Source: an uncultured Lysobacteraceae bacterium (GTDB lineage: Bacteria; Pseudomonadota; Gammaproteobacteria; Xanthomonadales; Xanthomonadaceae). From it: DNA of 64,000 bases. The notes beneath the pieces are model-generated. The model ran no database searches, had not been told where the DNA came from, and was given only the letters and a program-made list of their open reading frames with translations. Where the stretch lies: positions 124,001-188,000 of the forward strand of contig CAKZGB010000006.1 in the NCBI GenBank assembly GCA_936911875.1, in the 5' to 3' direction. How positions within the stretch are numbered: position 1 is the first letter of the stretch; each line of letters opens with the position of its first letter. Of this stretch, positions 8,699 to 17,265 are shown in pieces. The position numbers and the translations under genes are program-made.

Positions 8699-9875
8699 CT
8701 TCGATCTTGACGACCTGGCAGCAGAACTGGCCGATTTCGCGCCGCCTGAGAAGAAAAAAGGGCGCCCAGCCAGCGAGGAGCGTGTCATCGCCGGTTTCGA
8801 GGAAATCCAACGCTTTACCGAGCAGCATGGGCGTGCGCCGCAGCATGGCGAAGACCGCGATATATTCGAACGTCTGTATGCCGTGCGGCTCGACCGTCTA
8901 CGCGCACTCCCGGACTGCCGTGCCTTGCTGGAGCCACTGGACCACCAGGGCTTACTTGCTGAGGCACAGACCGATGCCGCTTCAGCAGATGACGCTATCG
9001 ACATCGACGATCTGGCTGCCGAACTGGCGGGCGTTGCCGGCGCGGATGACATAACGGTCTTGCGCCATGTCCGAACCAGCGCCGAAAAGCGGGCCGCTGA
9101 GGAGATTGCGGATCGCAAACCGTGCGAAGACTTTGATGCGTTCAAGCCTCTGTTCGAGCATGTGCAAACGGAAGTCAAGACCGGCTTGCGTCAGGCTCAG
9201 CCCATTACAGCGGACAACCGAGCGATTGAAACCGGGGATTTTTTCGTTCTCGATGGCATCACGCTCTATGTCGCCGAGGTCGGCGAACCGTTGAAAACCA
9301 CCGCTGGGGAAGTGGACCGTCGCTTGCGCCTTATCTTCTCCAACGGCACCGAAAGCAACCTGTTGCTGCGCTCTCTCCAGCGCGCGTTCTACGACGATCC
9401 TGTCGCACGTCGGCTGGCCTCGCCCGAGAGCGGACAGCTTTCCTTCGGTGGTGAGCTTGAAGCCGATGATGTTGAAAGCGGCACGATCTACGTCCTGCGC
9501 TCGCTGTCCGATCATCCCTATGTTGCGCAGCATCGAGATGTCATCCACAAGGTGGGTGTAACCGGTGGCAGAGTGGAGACGCGCATCGCCAACGCCGAAC
9601 ACGACTCGACCTATCTGCTGGCGAAAGTGGAAGTGGTAGCGACCTACAAGCTCGCAGGCATCAACCGCAGTCGGATGGAGAGCCTGTTTCACAGGCTGTT
9701 TGCACCCGCACGGTTAAATATCACCATAAATGATCGTTTCGGCCATCCTGTGCAACCCGAGGAATGGTTCCTCGTTCCGCTGTTTGTGATTGATGAGGCT
9801 GTCGCGCGAATTAAGGATGGCAGCATCACTGGGTATATCTACGATCCCAAGGCTGCGAAGCTGGTGAAGGCATAG
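8691..9875 (+). CDS. GIY-YIG nuclease (T5orf172-type)
   Basis: A 394-residue protein. Residues about 1-90 form a charged region (GRPASEERVIAGFEEIQRF; EDRDIFERLYAVRLDRLR) probably for protein contacts. The C-terminal third holds a GIY-YIG nuclease: the GIY strand is TIYVL (about 265-269), the YIG strand is HKVGVT (286-291), an arginine follows in RVETRI, and the catalytic glutamate is E330 in RMESLFHRLF. The start at ATG 8691 overlaps the helicase stop by 8 bp. The domain makes this the likely DNA-cleaving component of the methylase-helicase operon, acting on unmethylated DNA or on phage intermediates. Confidence 0.85.
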   Translation: MSNFDLDDLAAELADFAPPEKKKGRPASEERVIAGFEEIQRFTEQHGRAPQHGEDRDIFERLYAVRLDRLRALPDCRALLEPLDHQGLLAEAQTDAASADDAIDIDDLAAELAGVAGADDITVLRHVRTSAEKRAAEEIADRKPCEDFDAFKPLFEHVQTEVKTGLRQAQPITADNRAIETGDFFVLDGITLYVAEVGEPLKTTAGEVDRRLRLIFSNGTESNLLLRSLQRAFYDDPVARRLASPESGQLSFGGELEADDVESGTIYVLRSLSDHPYVAQHRDVIHKVGVTGGRVETRIANAEHDSTYLLAKVEVVATYKLAGINRSRMESLFHRLFAPARLNITINDRFGHPVQPEEWFLVPLFVIDEAVARIKDGSITGYIYDPKAAKLVKA

Positions 9876-9913
9876 GGCAGCGCAAATATGGCCGTAGGCC
9901 AGGAGGATGAGGC

Positions 9914-10156
9914 ATGACAGAACTGCATCAGGACGACCGTACCGAGCCGTTTTTCATCACCGAGGAAGTCGCGGCCGAAATGATCGTCAGCGGCTACGAG
10001 TTCAAGCCGCCGCCCATTCCTTGCACCATCCGCCTACGCGGCGTGCTGGAGGGCATGACCAACGCTGAGCTGGCATTGCAGCCGGGAGAAATCGCGGAGC
10101 AGGAACGCAAGCGCCGGAAAAACGAGCAGTCTTCACTCTACGGATCCAATAGGTAA
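9914..10156 (+). CDS. Small hypothetical protein, 80 aa
   Basis: An unrecognised 80-residue protein with an acidic N-terminus, a central stretch EFKPPPIPCTIRLRGVLEG and a lysine/arginine-rich C-terminus. A perfect aggagg ribosome binding site lies 8 bp before the ATG, so translation is well supported. It lies 38 bp after the nuclease gene and 4 bp before the next gene, in the same operon. No function can be assigned. Confidence 0.6.
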   Translation: MTELHQDDRTEPFFITEEVAAEMIVSGYEFKPPPIPCTIRLRGVLEGMTNAELALQPGEIAEQERKRRKNEQSSLYGSNR

Positions 10157-10160
10157 AGCA

Positions 10161-11879
10161 ATGACAACAGAGGGGACGTCGGTAGACGAGACGGAATTGG
10201 CTACGCAGCTCCGCACATGCGGTTTGGTTCGTACTGTTGCGCATCGTGGGTATCGGCGTTTGGATGATAGCCATACTGCATTGCTCGAGACTCTTGCAAC
10301 TATCTTGAACGCTATTGATGCGCCACCGATTGATCTTCATATCGAAGATGCGCTGGCGGAGTTGGAGGGGCCACGCTTCTTCTTTGTTCAGCATGTTCTA
10401 TGCGATCTGATACCCCTTCTGAACGTAGATCAGGATGTCCTTCTTGCCTTCATCACGCGCCTGCTTGATGCGGGCGGCAACGACCTGGCTGCAGGCACCC
10501 CTAGTACTGCTTTTGGAGAATGGACGAAGAGGAACCCAGTCAGATCTTCCAAGGTCTACGAAGCGGCACGTGCTGGCGATAACCTGGCTCTGCGTCAATT
10601 ATTCACGGTTCTCGTCATGAACGTCGATATCGAAGAAGGCCTCATTTTCGCGCAGGCTCCCGAGAGGGAGGCGAAGCTCGCCGCCCTCTCAGCTTTGGGG
10701 GCTATGGAACTGGGTGAACGCTACGGTGAGGTACTCGACATCCTGCTCCAAGGAGCGTCCAGCAATGACGAAGACATCACACTCCGGTCTCTCGAAGCGG
10801 GCTATCGAGCTGCTGCACAGCGAAAAACACTTGCACCAGTCGGCTTTGACGAACAACTTGATCGGGTCTTTCAGACGAGAAGTCCCTTCTCGATCCACTT
10901 GGCAGTGGACCTGCTGTGGCGTCACTGTGTCGGTCTCACAGAAAACGCTATGAACCTGTGCCTTGATGCCGCTGCGGATGTTGACCCAGATAGCGCAGGA
11001 ACGATTTCACACCTCGACCATGCAGCATATCAGCTCGTGGGTGCCGGGCATGCTGAAAAAGTGATTTGTCTGCTTAGTGAGTTATTTGATCGCTCAAAGG
11101 GTCAGATTACGCTAGACGCGTTCCAGAGTGCCTACCACGCGTTGCAAAATTCCGGCTCTGAGGTGCTGGGTAGCGCAGTTGTGTACTGGCTGCTGAACGG
11201 GAGCACGCATACCCACAAATGTGTAGCTAGCGAAGTTTGCGGTGTCGGAAATGACGATCCTCCTTTCTCCGTCCCCACGTCATCTCTTCCATTGGAGCCA
11301 TCGGATCAACTATATCTTTGCCACAAGGCCGTCGGGTGGTTCTTCATTGATCCAGTGGTCGCAGTTGTCATACCGTTAGCGGTACTTCGCGATGGGTCTT
11401 CAGATATCAAAAATGATGTCCTCGATCTGATCTATCACCCCTTGCTCGTGAGCTATGGGGGCAAGTTGAAGGACTATCTTGAGCGTTACGTCGAGAGTAT
11501 TCCGGACCTTGCTGAATTGCTCACACGAAAGGCAGCACTTCAGGATGCGATGGAAGGTATTAAGCGTTTAGTCGAGTTGCACCCTAGTGAAATGCAGCGC
11601 GAGGCGGCACACGTCCAATGGCACGAGCAGATGGAACGGGGCATGGAGCAAGGGCGCCGGAAATCTATTTTTGAGGATCTCGTCGCCAAACAATACATCC
11701 TGTATGGCCGATCGTCGTTGACGCCGATCCACACCGGAGAGGGCACCACACATCTCACCGAGACTGCGATGCATTCGTTCTCGATCTCGTCCGAGTTGCC
11801 CATCCTCGACATCATTGACCCGGTTGGCCTCGACCATATGCTCCTCCACTTCAGGCTTGAGCAGCGAGAACAGAGATGA
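10161..11879 (+). CDS. Unknown, predominantly alpha-helical protein (572 aa)
   Basis: I do not recognise the family. The protein reads as a long series of amphipathic helices (for example LLETLATILNAI, KLAALSALGAMELGERYGEVLDILLQG, HLDHAAYQLVGAG), which suggests an alpha-solenoid scaffold, with no catalytic motif that I can see. There are no signal peptide or membrane segments, so it should be cytoplasmic. Its stop overlaps the next start (ATGA), so the two proteins are made together and probably interact. It has more A/T-rich codons than the methylase-helicase genes upstream, which may mean a separate origin for this two-gene block. Confidence 0.6.
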   Translation: MTTEGTSVDETELATQLRTCGLVRTVAHRGYRRLDDSHTALLETLATILNAIDAPPIDLHIEDALAELEGPRFFFVQHVLCDLIPLLNVDQDVLLAFITRLLDAGGNDLAAGTPSTAFGEWTKRNPVRSSKVYEAARAGDNLALRQLFTVLVMNVDIEEGLIFAQAPEREAKLAALSALGAMELGERYGEVLDILLQGASSNDEDITLRSLEAGYRAAAQRKTLAPVGFDEQLDRVFQTRSPFSIHLAVDLLWRHCVGLTENAMNLCLDAAADVDPDSAGTISHLDHAAYQLVGAGHAEKVICLLSELFDRSKGQITLDAFQSAYHALQNSGSEVLGSAVVYWLLNGSTHTHKCVASEVCGVGNDDPPFSVPTSSLPLEPSDQLYLCHKAVGWFFIDPVVAVVIPLAVLRDGSSDIKNDVLDLIYHPLLVSYGGKLKDYLERYVESIPDLAELLTRKAALQDAMEGIKRLVELHPSEMQREAAHVQWHEQMERGMEQGRRKSIFEDLVAKQYILYGRSSLTPIHTGEGTTHLTETAMHSFSISSELPILDIIDPVGLDHMLLHFRLEQREQR

Positions 11880-13624
11880 AACTTGTCGTGATGCACTATC
11901 TGCGCTCGCTACGCGAGCGTGACGAACTCGACGCTATTCTGCCTGACCTTTTGGCTGAGAGTGGTTTCGAAGTTCTAACTCGTCCTCGTCGTGGCACACG
12001 GCAAGCTGGTGTCGACGTAGCAGCAGTCGGACCCAATCCGGATCGTGATGGCGCTCGAAGTCTGTTCCTATTCACGATCAAATCCGGTGATTTGACACGA
12101 GAGCATTGGGATACCGGTCAGCAGGCCGTGCGTCCGTCGCTGAATGAGGTTTTGGATGACTATATTCCGAACCGCATCCCACCCCATTTTGCGGGTCTGC
12201 CTGTCGTTATATGCGTCTGCATGGGCGGAGAGATGCGCGAGGATGTTCGGGCACAGTGGAGCGGTTATTGTAGGGCGAACGAGAAAGCCAACATTCACTT
12301 TGCCGAATGGAACGGGGATCGTCTTTCAGATTTAATCCTGGGTGGCATGTTACGTGCTGAGTTAGTCGAGAGCGAGAACAGGGGACTGTTTCAGAAAGCG
12401 CTAGCGATGCTTGATCAGCCCGACGTTTCTTATCGGCACTTCCGCCACTTGCTCAATGTTATTTTTATAGAGCCGAAGAACCAGACAGAGTGTACGCGCC
12501 AGCTACGCAAGGCCTACCTGTGCCTTTGGATCCTCTTTGTATGGGCTCGCGATGCCGATAACCTTGAGGCTGCGTATCGAGCATCCGAGTTGGTGCTGCT
12601 ACGCAGTTGGCCCCATTGCGATAGTACCCGCCTGCGCAAGGGTGCGATGCAACAAGAGCGGCTAGCTCATTTCGATCAGGTCTTGAAACTGCACCTCATC
12701 ATTGCTCACCTTCTACTCATCGAGAAGATTGGCCCGTTCGCTGGCAAGCGCTATGCACTCTCAATGGCCGTAAATTCACGCAACGCGGTAGACATTAACA
12801 TTGCGCTGTTCGAGACGCTGGGGAGACTGTCGCTCCACGGACTATGGCTGGATGCCATGAGTGCCGGGGAGGACGAATCATTCGCGCAGGCAATGAGTGA
12901 AGGTGCGGATAAGGTGCTTAACATAGCAATAGGGATGCTGAACGCGAATCCGACGCTTGCCGCCCCAGTTCGTGACGATTTCACGATTGAACTGGCTCTG
13001 TTTATGCGTCTGGCAGATGTGCGTGGCCGACTATCCAGTGTTGCTGATTACATCCGTAGCATGTCCGACCGCCTATGCTACGTACTAAGGGTTCGGCGGC
13101 ACTATCCGACGCCGATTACAGGTTATCGAGATGTCCTCGCTCATCCAAGAGACCGCAGCGACGCATACTTCGAAGAGCATACGCGTGCGGGGATTCTTTA
13201 CACCTTCGTGCTCGCTTGGCTTGCGATGATAGGAGATCAGGAGCGAGCAGAGCAGTTACGCAGCACGCTGTTAGAGCTCACACCGCATATGACCCACCAA
13301 GTCTGGATTCCCGATGCACGAACGGATGAAGTTTTCTGGGATGGTGATCGAGATCACGGGGTGTCGGTGCCTGGCCTCCCACTCAGTGATTCGCTAGATG
13401 CCGTTTTTAGTCTGCTGAATCGTGTAATGAAAGAGCATCCGCTGGATGAGCGAATAAGCGCTGTCCGAAATCACCTGACTCCAATTTTTCTTATGGCCTG
13501 CCGCCACTATCGCATGCCTGTACCACCGCATGTTTGGCAAGGTCAGAAGCGTTTATCACCAGACAGCACCGTTCCCGATCAAGGAGCGCCAGATGCGGAG
13601 GTGCAGCAGTCTCAAGGCGGGTAA
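11876..13624 (+). CDS. Unknown protein with restriction-endonuclease-like N-terminus (582 aa)
   Basis: Residues about 1-75 follow the layout of a PD-(D/E)XK nuclease: helix RERDELDAILPDLLAESGFEV, then GVDVAAVG with D47, then the strand LFLFTIKSGD with K69. In active members the strand carries ExK or QxK; here the acidic position is T67 (TIK), so it may be atypical or inactive. The remainder (about 190-560) is helical and unrecognised. It overlaps the preceding helical protein by 4 bp, so the two form a coupled pair. A role as a nucleic-acid sensor or effector with its partner is an inference from position in a defence operon. Confidence 0.55.
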   Translation: MKLVVMHYLRSLRERDELDAILPDLLAESGFEVLTRPRRGTRQAGVDVAAVGPNPDRDGARSLFLFTIKSGDLTREHWDTGQQAVRPSLNEVLDDYIPNRIPPHFAGLPVVICVCMGGEMREDVRAQWSGYCRANEKANIHFAEWNGDRLSDLILGGMLRAELVESENRGLFQKALAMLDQPDVSYRHFRHLLNVIFIEPKNQTECTRQLRKAYLCLWILFVWARDADNLEAAYRASELVLLRSWPHCDSTRLRKGAMQQERLAHFDQVLKLHLIIAHLLLIEKIGPFAGKRYALSMAVNSRNAVDINIALFETLGRLSLHGLWLDAMSAGEDESFAQAMSEGADKVLNIAIGMLNANPTLAAPVRDDFTIELALFMRLADVRGRLSSVADYIRSMSDRLCYVLRVRRHYPTPITGYRDVLAHPRDRSDAYFEEHTRAGILYTFVLAWLAMIGDQERAEQLRSTLLELTPHMTHQVWIPDARTDEVFWDGDRDHGVSVPGLPLSDSLDAVFSLLNRVMKEHPLDERISAVRNHLTPIFLMACRHYRMPVPPHVWQGQKRLSPDSTVPDQGAPDAEVQQSQGG

Positions 13625-13965
13625 TCTTTGGCGTGGGCACGCTTCTGCCGGAGGGCAATCCAACAAAATCAGAGATGACGACAGTAGATTCCGATGTAGC
13701 CAAAGGTGGCTTTCGATCATGGTATTTTTCATGGCACCGTTGGCGTGATAGATTTTATAGTATTGAATTAAAATGACTTTTTCCTCCTATCTATAATAGA
13801 GTGGGAATGATTTATTGGTTAATGCAAGCATTCATATCTGAGCTATAACGGCTAAATATGTGGATTAGTGGATCATATATAGACTGTTAAGCATCAATTA
13901 ACAAATATCAATAACATTTCATATATGATCCGTACTATGCCTTTATTGAAGGTAAGGATTCGTAT
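13625..13965. other. AT-rich intergenic region between defence operon and hipBA
   Basis: About 340 bp, much richer in A and T than the surroundings, without a supported gene. It ends the defence operon and holds the hipBA control region (listed separately). A tataat hexamer at 13792-13797 could be another -10 element, but no good -35 lies at the right distance. The composition fits horizontally acquired regulatory DNA. Confidence 0.6.
13870..13931 (+). promoter_or_regulatory. hipBA promoter with paired operator-like inverted repeat
   Basis: Two 11-bp arms, ggatcatatat (13870-13880) and atatatgatcc (13921-13931), are exact inverted copies 40 bp apart. Between them lies a plausible -35 (ttaaca, 13898-13903) followed after 18 bp by tatatg (13922-13927), which overlaps the second arm. 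HipB proteins repress their own operon by binding paired GGATA-like sites, so this is probably the autoregulatory region. The hipB ribosome binding site (ggtaagga) follows. Confidence 0.5.
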
Positions 13966-14346
13966 ATGGACGACTACATCTCTCCGAAAATCAAGCGGGA
14001 ACTGACCGTGCTGGGGCAGCGCCTCGCCGATTTGCGTCTGTCCTTGAACCGAACTCAAGCCGAAACGGCGCGGCAAGCGGGTATCGGCGTCAGTAGCTTG
14101 CGGCGTCTGGAGTCGGGTGAGAACGCCTCCCTCGATACGTTCCTTCGCGTTTTGACGGCACTCGAGCTGCCCTCGGACCTGAGCTCCTGGATCCCTGATG
14201 CCGCTGTCCGACCGGTTGATCGGGTGAAACTGTCCGGGCATCAGCGCCAGCGCGCCTCCGGTAGTCGCGTAGCGGACTCCCGTCAGGGGGCGGCTTCGGT
14301 CTGGGCTTGGGGCGACGAGTCCGCGTCTGCGGAGCCTTCGGAATGA
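13966..14346 (+). CDS. hipB: HipB-like antitoxin / HTH repressor
   Basis: A 126-residue protein with an XRE-type helix-turn-helix at about residues 15-70 (LGQRLADLRLSLNRTQAETARQ, then GVSSLRRLESG, then LDTFLRVLTALEL). The C-terminal 50 residues are low-complexity and longer than in E. coli HipB (88 residues). It should neutralise the HipA kinase and repress the operon through the inverted repeats upstream. Its stop overlaps the hipA start (ATGA), the normal arrangement of the pair. Confidence 0.85.
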   Translation: MDDYISPKIKRELTVLGQRLADLRLSLNRTQAETARQAGIGVSSLRRLESGENASLDTFLRVLTALELPSDLSSWIPDAAVRPVDRVKLSGHQRQRASGSRVADSRQGAASVWAWGDESASAEPSE

Positions 14347-15665
14347 CCGATGCCACTGTCCGCCTGTGGGGGCGCGATGTGGCGGCTGTCAGTTGGCTGG
14401 CCGATCGGGGAGTGGCTGCGTTTCAGTACATGCCGGAGTTCGTGGACAGCGGTGTGCAGTTGGCCCCGTTGACGATGCCGTTGTCGTCTGCGGTCCGGCA
14501 GTTTCCCGAGCTTCCCCGCGAATCGTTCTATGGCTTACCGGGTCTTTTGGCCGACTCTTTGCCGGATCGCTTTGGTAACGCACTGATTGATGCGTGGCTG
14601 GCAGCGCAGGGTCGGGATAGTGCCTCGTTCAATCCCGTCGAGCGTCTGTGCTACATCGGAACGCGTGGCATGGGTGCGCTGGAGTTTGCACCTGCGATCT
14701 TGCGTGGCGGAGTCGCGACACAGCCGGTCGAGTTGGAGGCATTGCGCCAGCTTGCAGCCGATGTGCTCAATGATCGCCGCGCATTGATTGGCGAATTGCG
14801 CGGTGGCGATGACCGCGTGGCCTTACGGCAGATTCTGCGTGTCGGCACATCTGCCGGTGGGGCACAGGCGAAGGCGGTGCTGGCCTGGAATGAACGCACC
14901 GGACAGTTCCGTTCCGGTCAGAGCGAAGCCGATGAAGGCTATACGCAATGGATATTGAAGTTCGACGGCGTCGCCAATAACCGCGACAAGGAATTGGCCG
15001 ATCCGCACGGCTTTGGGCGCATTGAATATGCCTGTCATCTGCTGGCAATGGCTGCGGGCGTGGACATGACGCCATCGCGTTTGCATCTTGAAGGTGGCCG
15101 CGCACACTTTATGACGCGCCGTTTCGATCGCGATATGCAGGGTCGCAAACTCCATATGCAATCGCTGGCAGCCATGCGCCATTACGATTTCAATGCCGCG
15201 GGTGCCTATTCCTACGAGCAGGCGGTGGAGACGGTGATTCGGCTTGGGCTGCCCGCGCACGATCGGGAGCAAATGGTACGGCGTGCATTTCTCAATGTGC
15301 TGCTGCGCAATCAGGACGATCACGTCAAGAACATCGCTTTTCTCATGAATCGAGCAGGGGAGTGGCGTCTGGCGCCGGCCTTCGATGTGACCTATGCGTA
15401 TAACCCCCAGGGCCTATGGACCGGACGGCACCAGATGACCTTGGCCGGCAAGCGTGATGAATTTACCGTGGGTGATCTGCTGCAGTTCGCTGCCGTTGCA
15501 GGCATCAAGCGAGCCGCAGCGTTACGGCTTCTCGAAGCGGTCCATGCGGCAGTCAGTCGTTGGCCCGAATATGCCGAGCAAGCGGGTGTCGATGGCGAGA
15601 CCACACGGACCATCCATCGCGCGCTGCGGTTGGACCTGGCGCCGCCTTCGGCAACAGTACAATAA
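14343..15665 (+). CDS. hipA: HipA-family serine/threonine kinase toxin
   Basis: A 440-residue HipA. The N-terminal subdomain has FYGLPGLLADSLPDRFGNAL. The ATP-binding loop is GTSAGGAQAKAV. The catalytic site is RNQDDHVKN with D325/D326, and the metal-binding aspartate is in APAFDVTYAY. E. coli HipA phosphorylates glutamyl-tRNA synthetase and induces persistence; this protein probably has the same type of activity, but its target is not evident. The ATG at 14343 is chosen for its 4-bp overlap with hipB. It ends only 5 bp before tadA, so the island boundary is tight or the pair has become fixed. Confidence 0.9.
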   Translation: MTDATVRLWGRDVAAVSWLADRGVAAFQYMPEFVDSGVQLAPLTMPLSSAVRQFPELPRESFYGLPGLLADSLPDRFGNALIDAWLAAQGRDSASFNPVERLCYIGTRGMGALEFAPAILRGGVATQPVELEALRQLAADVLNDRRALIGELRGGDDRVALRQILRVGTSAGGAQAKAVLAWNERTGQFRSGQSEADEGYTQWILKFDGVANNRDKELADPHGFGRIEYACHLLAMAAGVDMTPSRLHLEGGRAHFMTRRFDRDMQGRKLHMQSLAAMRHYDFNAAGAYSYEQAVETVIRLGLPAHDREQMVRRAFLNVLLRNQDDHVKNIAFLMNRAGEWRLAPAFDVTYAYNPQGLWTGRHQMTLAGKRDEFTVGDLLQFAAVAGIKRAAALRLLEAVHAAVSRWPEYAEQAGVDGETTRTIHRALRLDLAPPSATVQ

Positions 15666-15670
15666 GCGGC

Positions 15671-16147
15671 ATGACGAGCGAGAATCCCGATCTGCATTTC
15701 ATGCGCATGGCCTTAGATCTGGCCGTGCAGGCTCGCGACACCCACGGTGAAATTCCGGTCGGTGCGTTGGTGGTCAATGCACAGGGTGAGGTGATCGGCC
15801 GTGGCTTCAACCGCAACATCATGGATCGCGACCCGTCCGCACATGCCGAGCTGGTGGCTCTGCGTGAGGCCGGTGCCGCCGTCGATAACCACCGGCTGTT
15901 AGGTTGCACCGTCTATGTAACACTCGAGCCCTGCACGATGTGCGCCATGGCGATGATCCACGCGCGGGTCGGACGGGTGGTCTATGGTGCGGCAGATCCA
16001 AAGACCGGCGCTGCCGGCAGTGTCTTCAACGTACTGACTGATGAGCGCCATAACCACAGACTGCAGGTCACCGGTGGTGTGCTGGCCGAGTCCTGCGGAA
16101 CGCTGTTAACTGACTTTTTTCGCGGGCGGCGTAGCCGGCGGGGATGA
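15671..16147 (+). CDS. tadA: tRNA-specific adenosine deaminase
   Basis: TadA converts the wobble adenosine of tRNA-Arg(ACG) to inosine. The 158-residue protein shows the zinc site in order: HAE with H58 and catalytic proton shuttle E60, then PCTMC with C88 and C91. The start at ATG 15671 gives a protein of normal length; upstream in-frame codons lie inside hipA. Its 3' end overlaps the convergent DUF2721 gene by 42 bp. It is the first core gene after the island. Confidence 0.95.
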   Translation: MTSENPDLHFMRMALDLAVQARDTHGEIPVGALVVNAQGEVIGRGFNRNIMDRDPSAHAELVALREAGAAVDNHRLLGCTVYVTLEPCTMCAMAMIHARVGRVVYGAADPKTGAAGSVFNVLTDERHNHRLQVTGGVLAESCGTLLTDFFRGRRSRRG

Positions 16148-16633
16148 ATCCGGTCGCCGGTGCGTTTCAATCTCGTAATCAATTTCGCTGTTAAACGTCA
16201 TCATGGCGATGCGGACCTCGCGCCACATGCAGATGCAGCCAAGCAACATTAGCGACACACCCAGGATGCTGAAACCAATCGGCAGGAAATTCAGCCGCTC
16301 GTGGCCGAGTACGTTAAACGCCAAGGCGAGACTGCAGCCGACATAGCTGGCCATCGAAGCATAGAGCAGGGACACCGCCTGCAAAATGAGTTTGGAGCGC
16401 TGCCGATGCCGCAGAATTTGGACAGCCTTATACGTTTGTTCCTCGCGTGCGTGATCGTATTCGCGCAACAGGACACGCAGACGATCGACTACACGGGCCA
16501 AGCGGGCGTTGGCCGATGTCAGTAGGCCGGCCGTGCCGGTCATCAGCAAGGCGGGCGCCAGCATGGCACCCAACACGCTGGACGGATCCAGCTTGGGCAA
16601 GGGGAGATCAATTGCGGCCAGGATTACAGACAT
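16106..16633 (-). CDS. DUF2721 family membrane protein
   Basis: A 175-residue protein with three hydrophobic segments: about residues 20-40 (LGAMLAPALLMTGTAGLLTSA), 85-108 and 115-138. A basic stretch ARLARVVDRLRVLLREYD follows the first. This matches the DUF2721 family of small inner-membrane proteins of unknown function. It runs convergent to tadA and divergent from orn. Confidence 0.75.
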   Translation of the reverse strand: MSVILAAIDLPLPKLDPSSVLGAMLAPALLMTGTAGLLTSANARLARVVDRLRVLLREYDHAREEQTYKAVQILRHRQRSKLILQAVSLLYASMASYVGCSLALAFNVLGHERLNFLPIGFSILGVSLMLLGCICMWREVRIAMMTFNSEIDYEIETHRRPDSSPPATPPAKKVS

Positions 16634-16700
16634 GCGCCTACTGTAACAAACCCGCTACACTGAGGCATTCGTTTAGTGACACCGGAACTCTGTTTTGCCC

Positions 16701-17255
16701 ATGACTGCCAATCGCGACAACCTGATCTGGATTGACCTCGAGATGACCGGACTCAATCCGGATACCGATACGATTCTTGAAATCGCCACGCTGGTCACCG
16801 ATTCGCAGTTGAACATCCTGGCGCAAGGTCCGGAGATGGCGATTACGCAGTCCTTGCAGCGTCTTGAGAGCATGGATGACTGGAATCGCAATCAGCATCG
16901 AGGATCAGGTCTTTGGCAGCGGAGCCTAGAGCAGGGCGTCAGTCTCGAACATGCCGAGGCCGCCACCATTGAGTTTTTACGCGAGTGGGTGCCGGCCGGT
17001 GCTTCGCCGATCTGCGGCAATTCGATCTGTCAGGATCGGCGCTTTCTGGCGCGCCATATGCCTGCGTTGAACGCGTATTTCCACTATCGGCAGATCGATG
17101 TCAGCAGCCTCAAGGAATTGGCACGCCGTTGGGCACCGAACCTGCTCGAAGGCGTCGTCAAGCGCAATGCGCATACCGCGCTATCGGACATCGAGGATTC
17201 GATCAACGAACTGCGACATTATCGGCAGTTCCTTGGTGCTTTCGCCGCCGACTGA
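16701..17255 (+). CDS. orn: Oligoribonuclease
   Basis: Orn is a 3'-5' exoribonuclease that degrades di- and short oligoribonucleotides, including pGpG from cyclic-di-GMP. The 184-residue protein has DEDDh exonuclease motifs: IDLEMTGL (Exo I), GNSICQDRRFL (Exo II) and HTALSDIEDSI (Exo III). The ATG at 16701 gives the usual N-terminus; the TTG two codons upstream is less likely. Confidence 0.95.
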   Translation: MTANRDNLIWIDLEMTGLNPDTDTILEIATLVTDSQLNILAQGPEMAITQSLQRLESMDDWNRNQHRGSGLWQRSLEQGVSLEHAEAATIEFLREWVPAGASPICGNSICQDRRFLARHMPALNAYFHYRQIDVSSLKELARRWAPNLLEGVVKRNAHTALSDIEDSINELRHYRQFLGAFAAD

Positions 17256-17265
17256 CCGTCGTTAC

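Noticed and set aside
6578..9178. Long antisense open frame (over 860 codons) opposite the helicase and nuclease genes
   Set aside because: It is the complement of genes with clear helicase and GIY-YIG motifs; its own translation is low-complexity with no motifs, an artefact of codon bias.
2509..13624. BREX or DISARM system
   Set aside because: The operon has a methylase and a helicase but no PglZ, BrxL or BrxC-like genes and no DrmA/DrmB/phospholipase D gene, and the nuclease is GIY-YIG.
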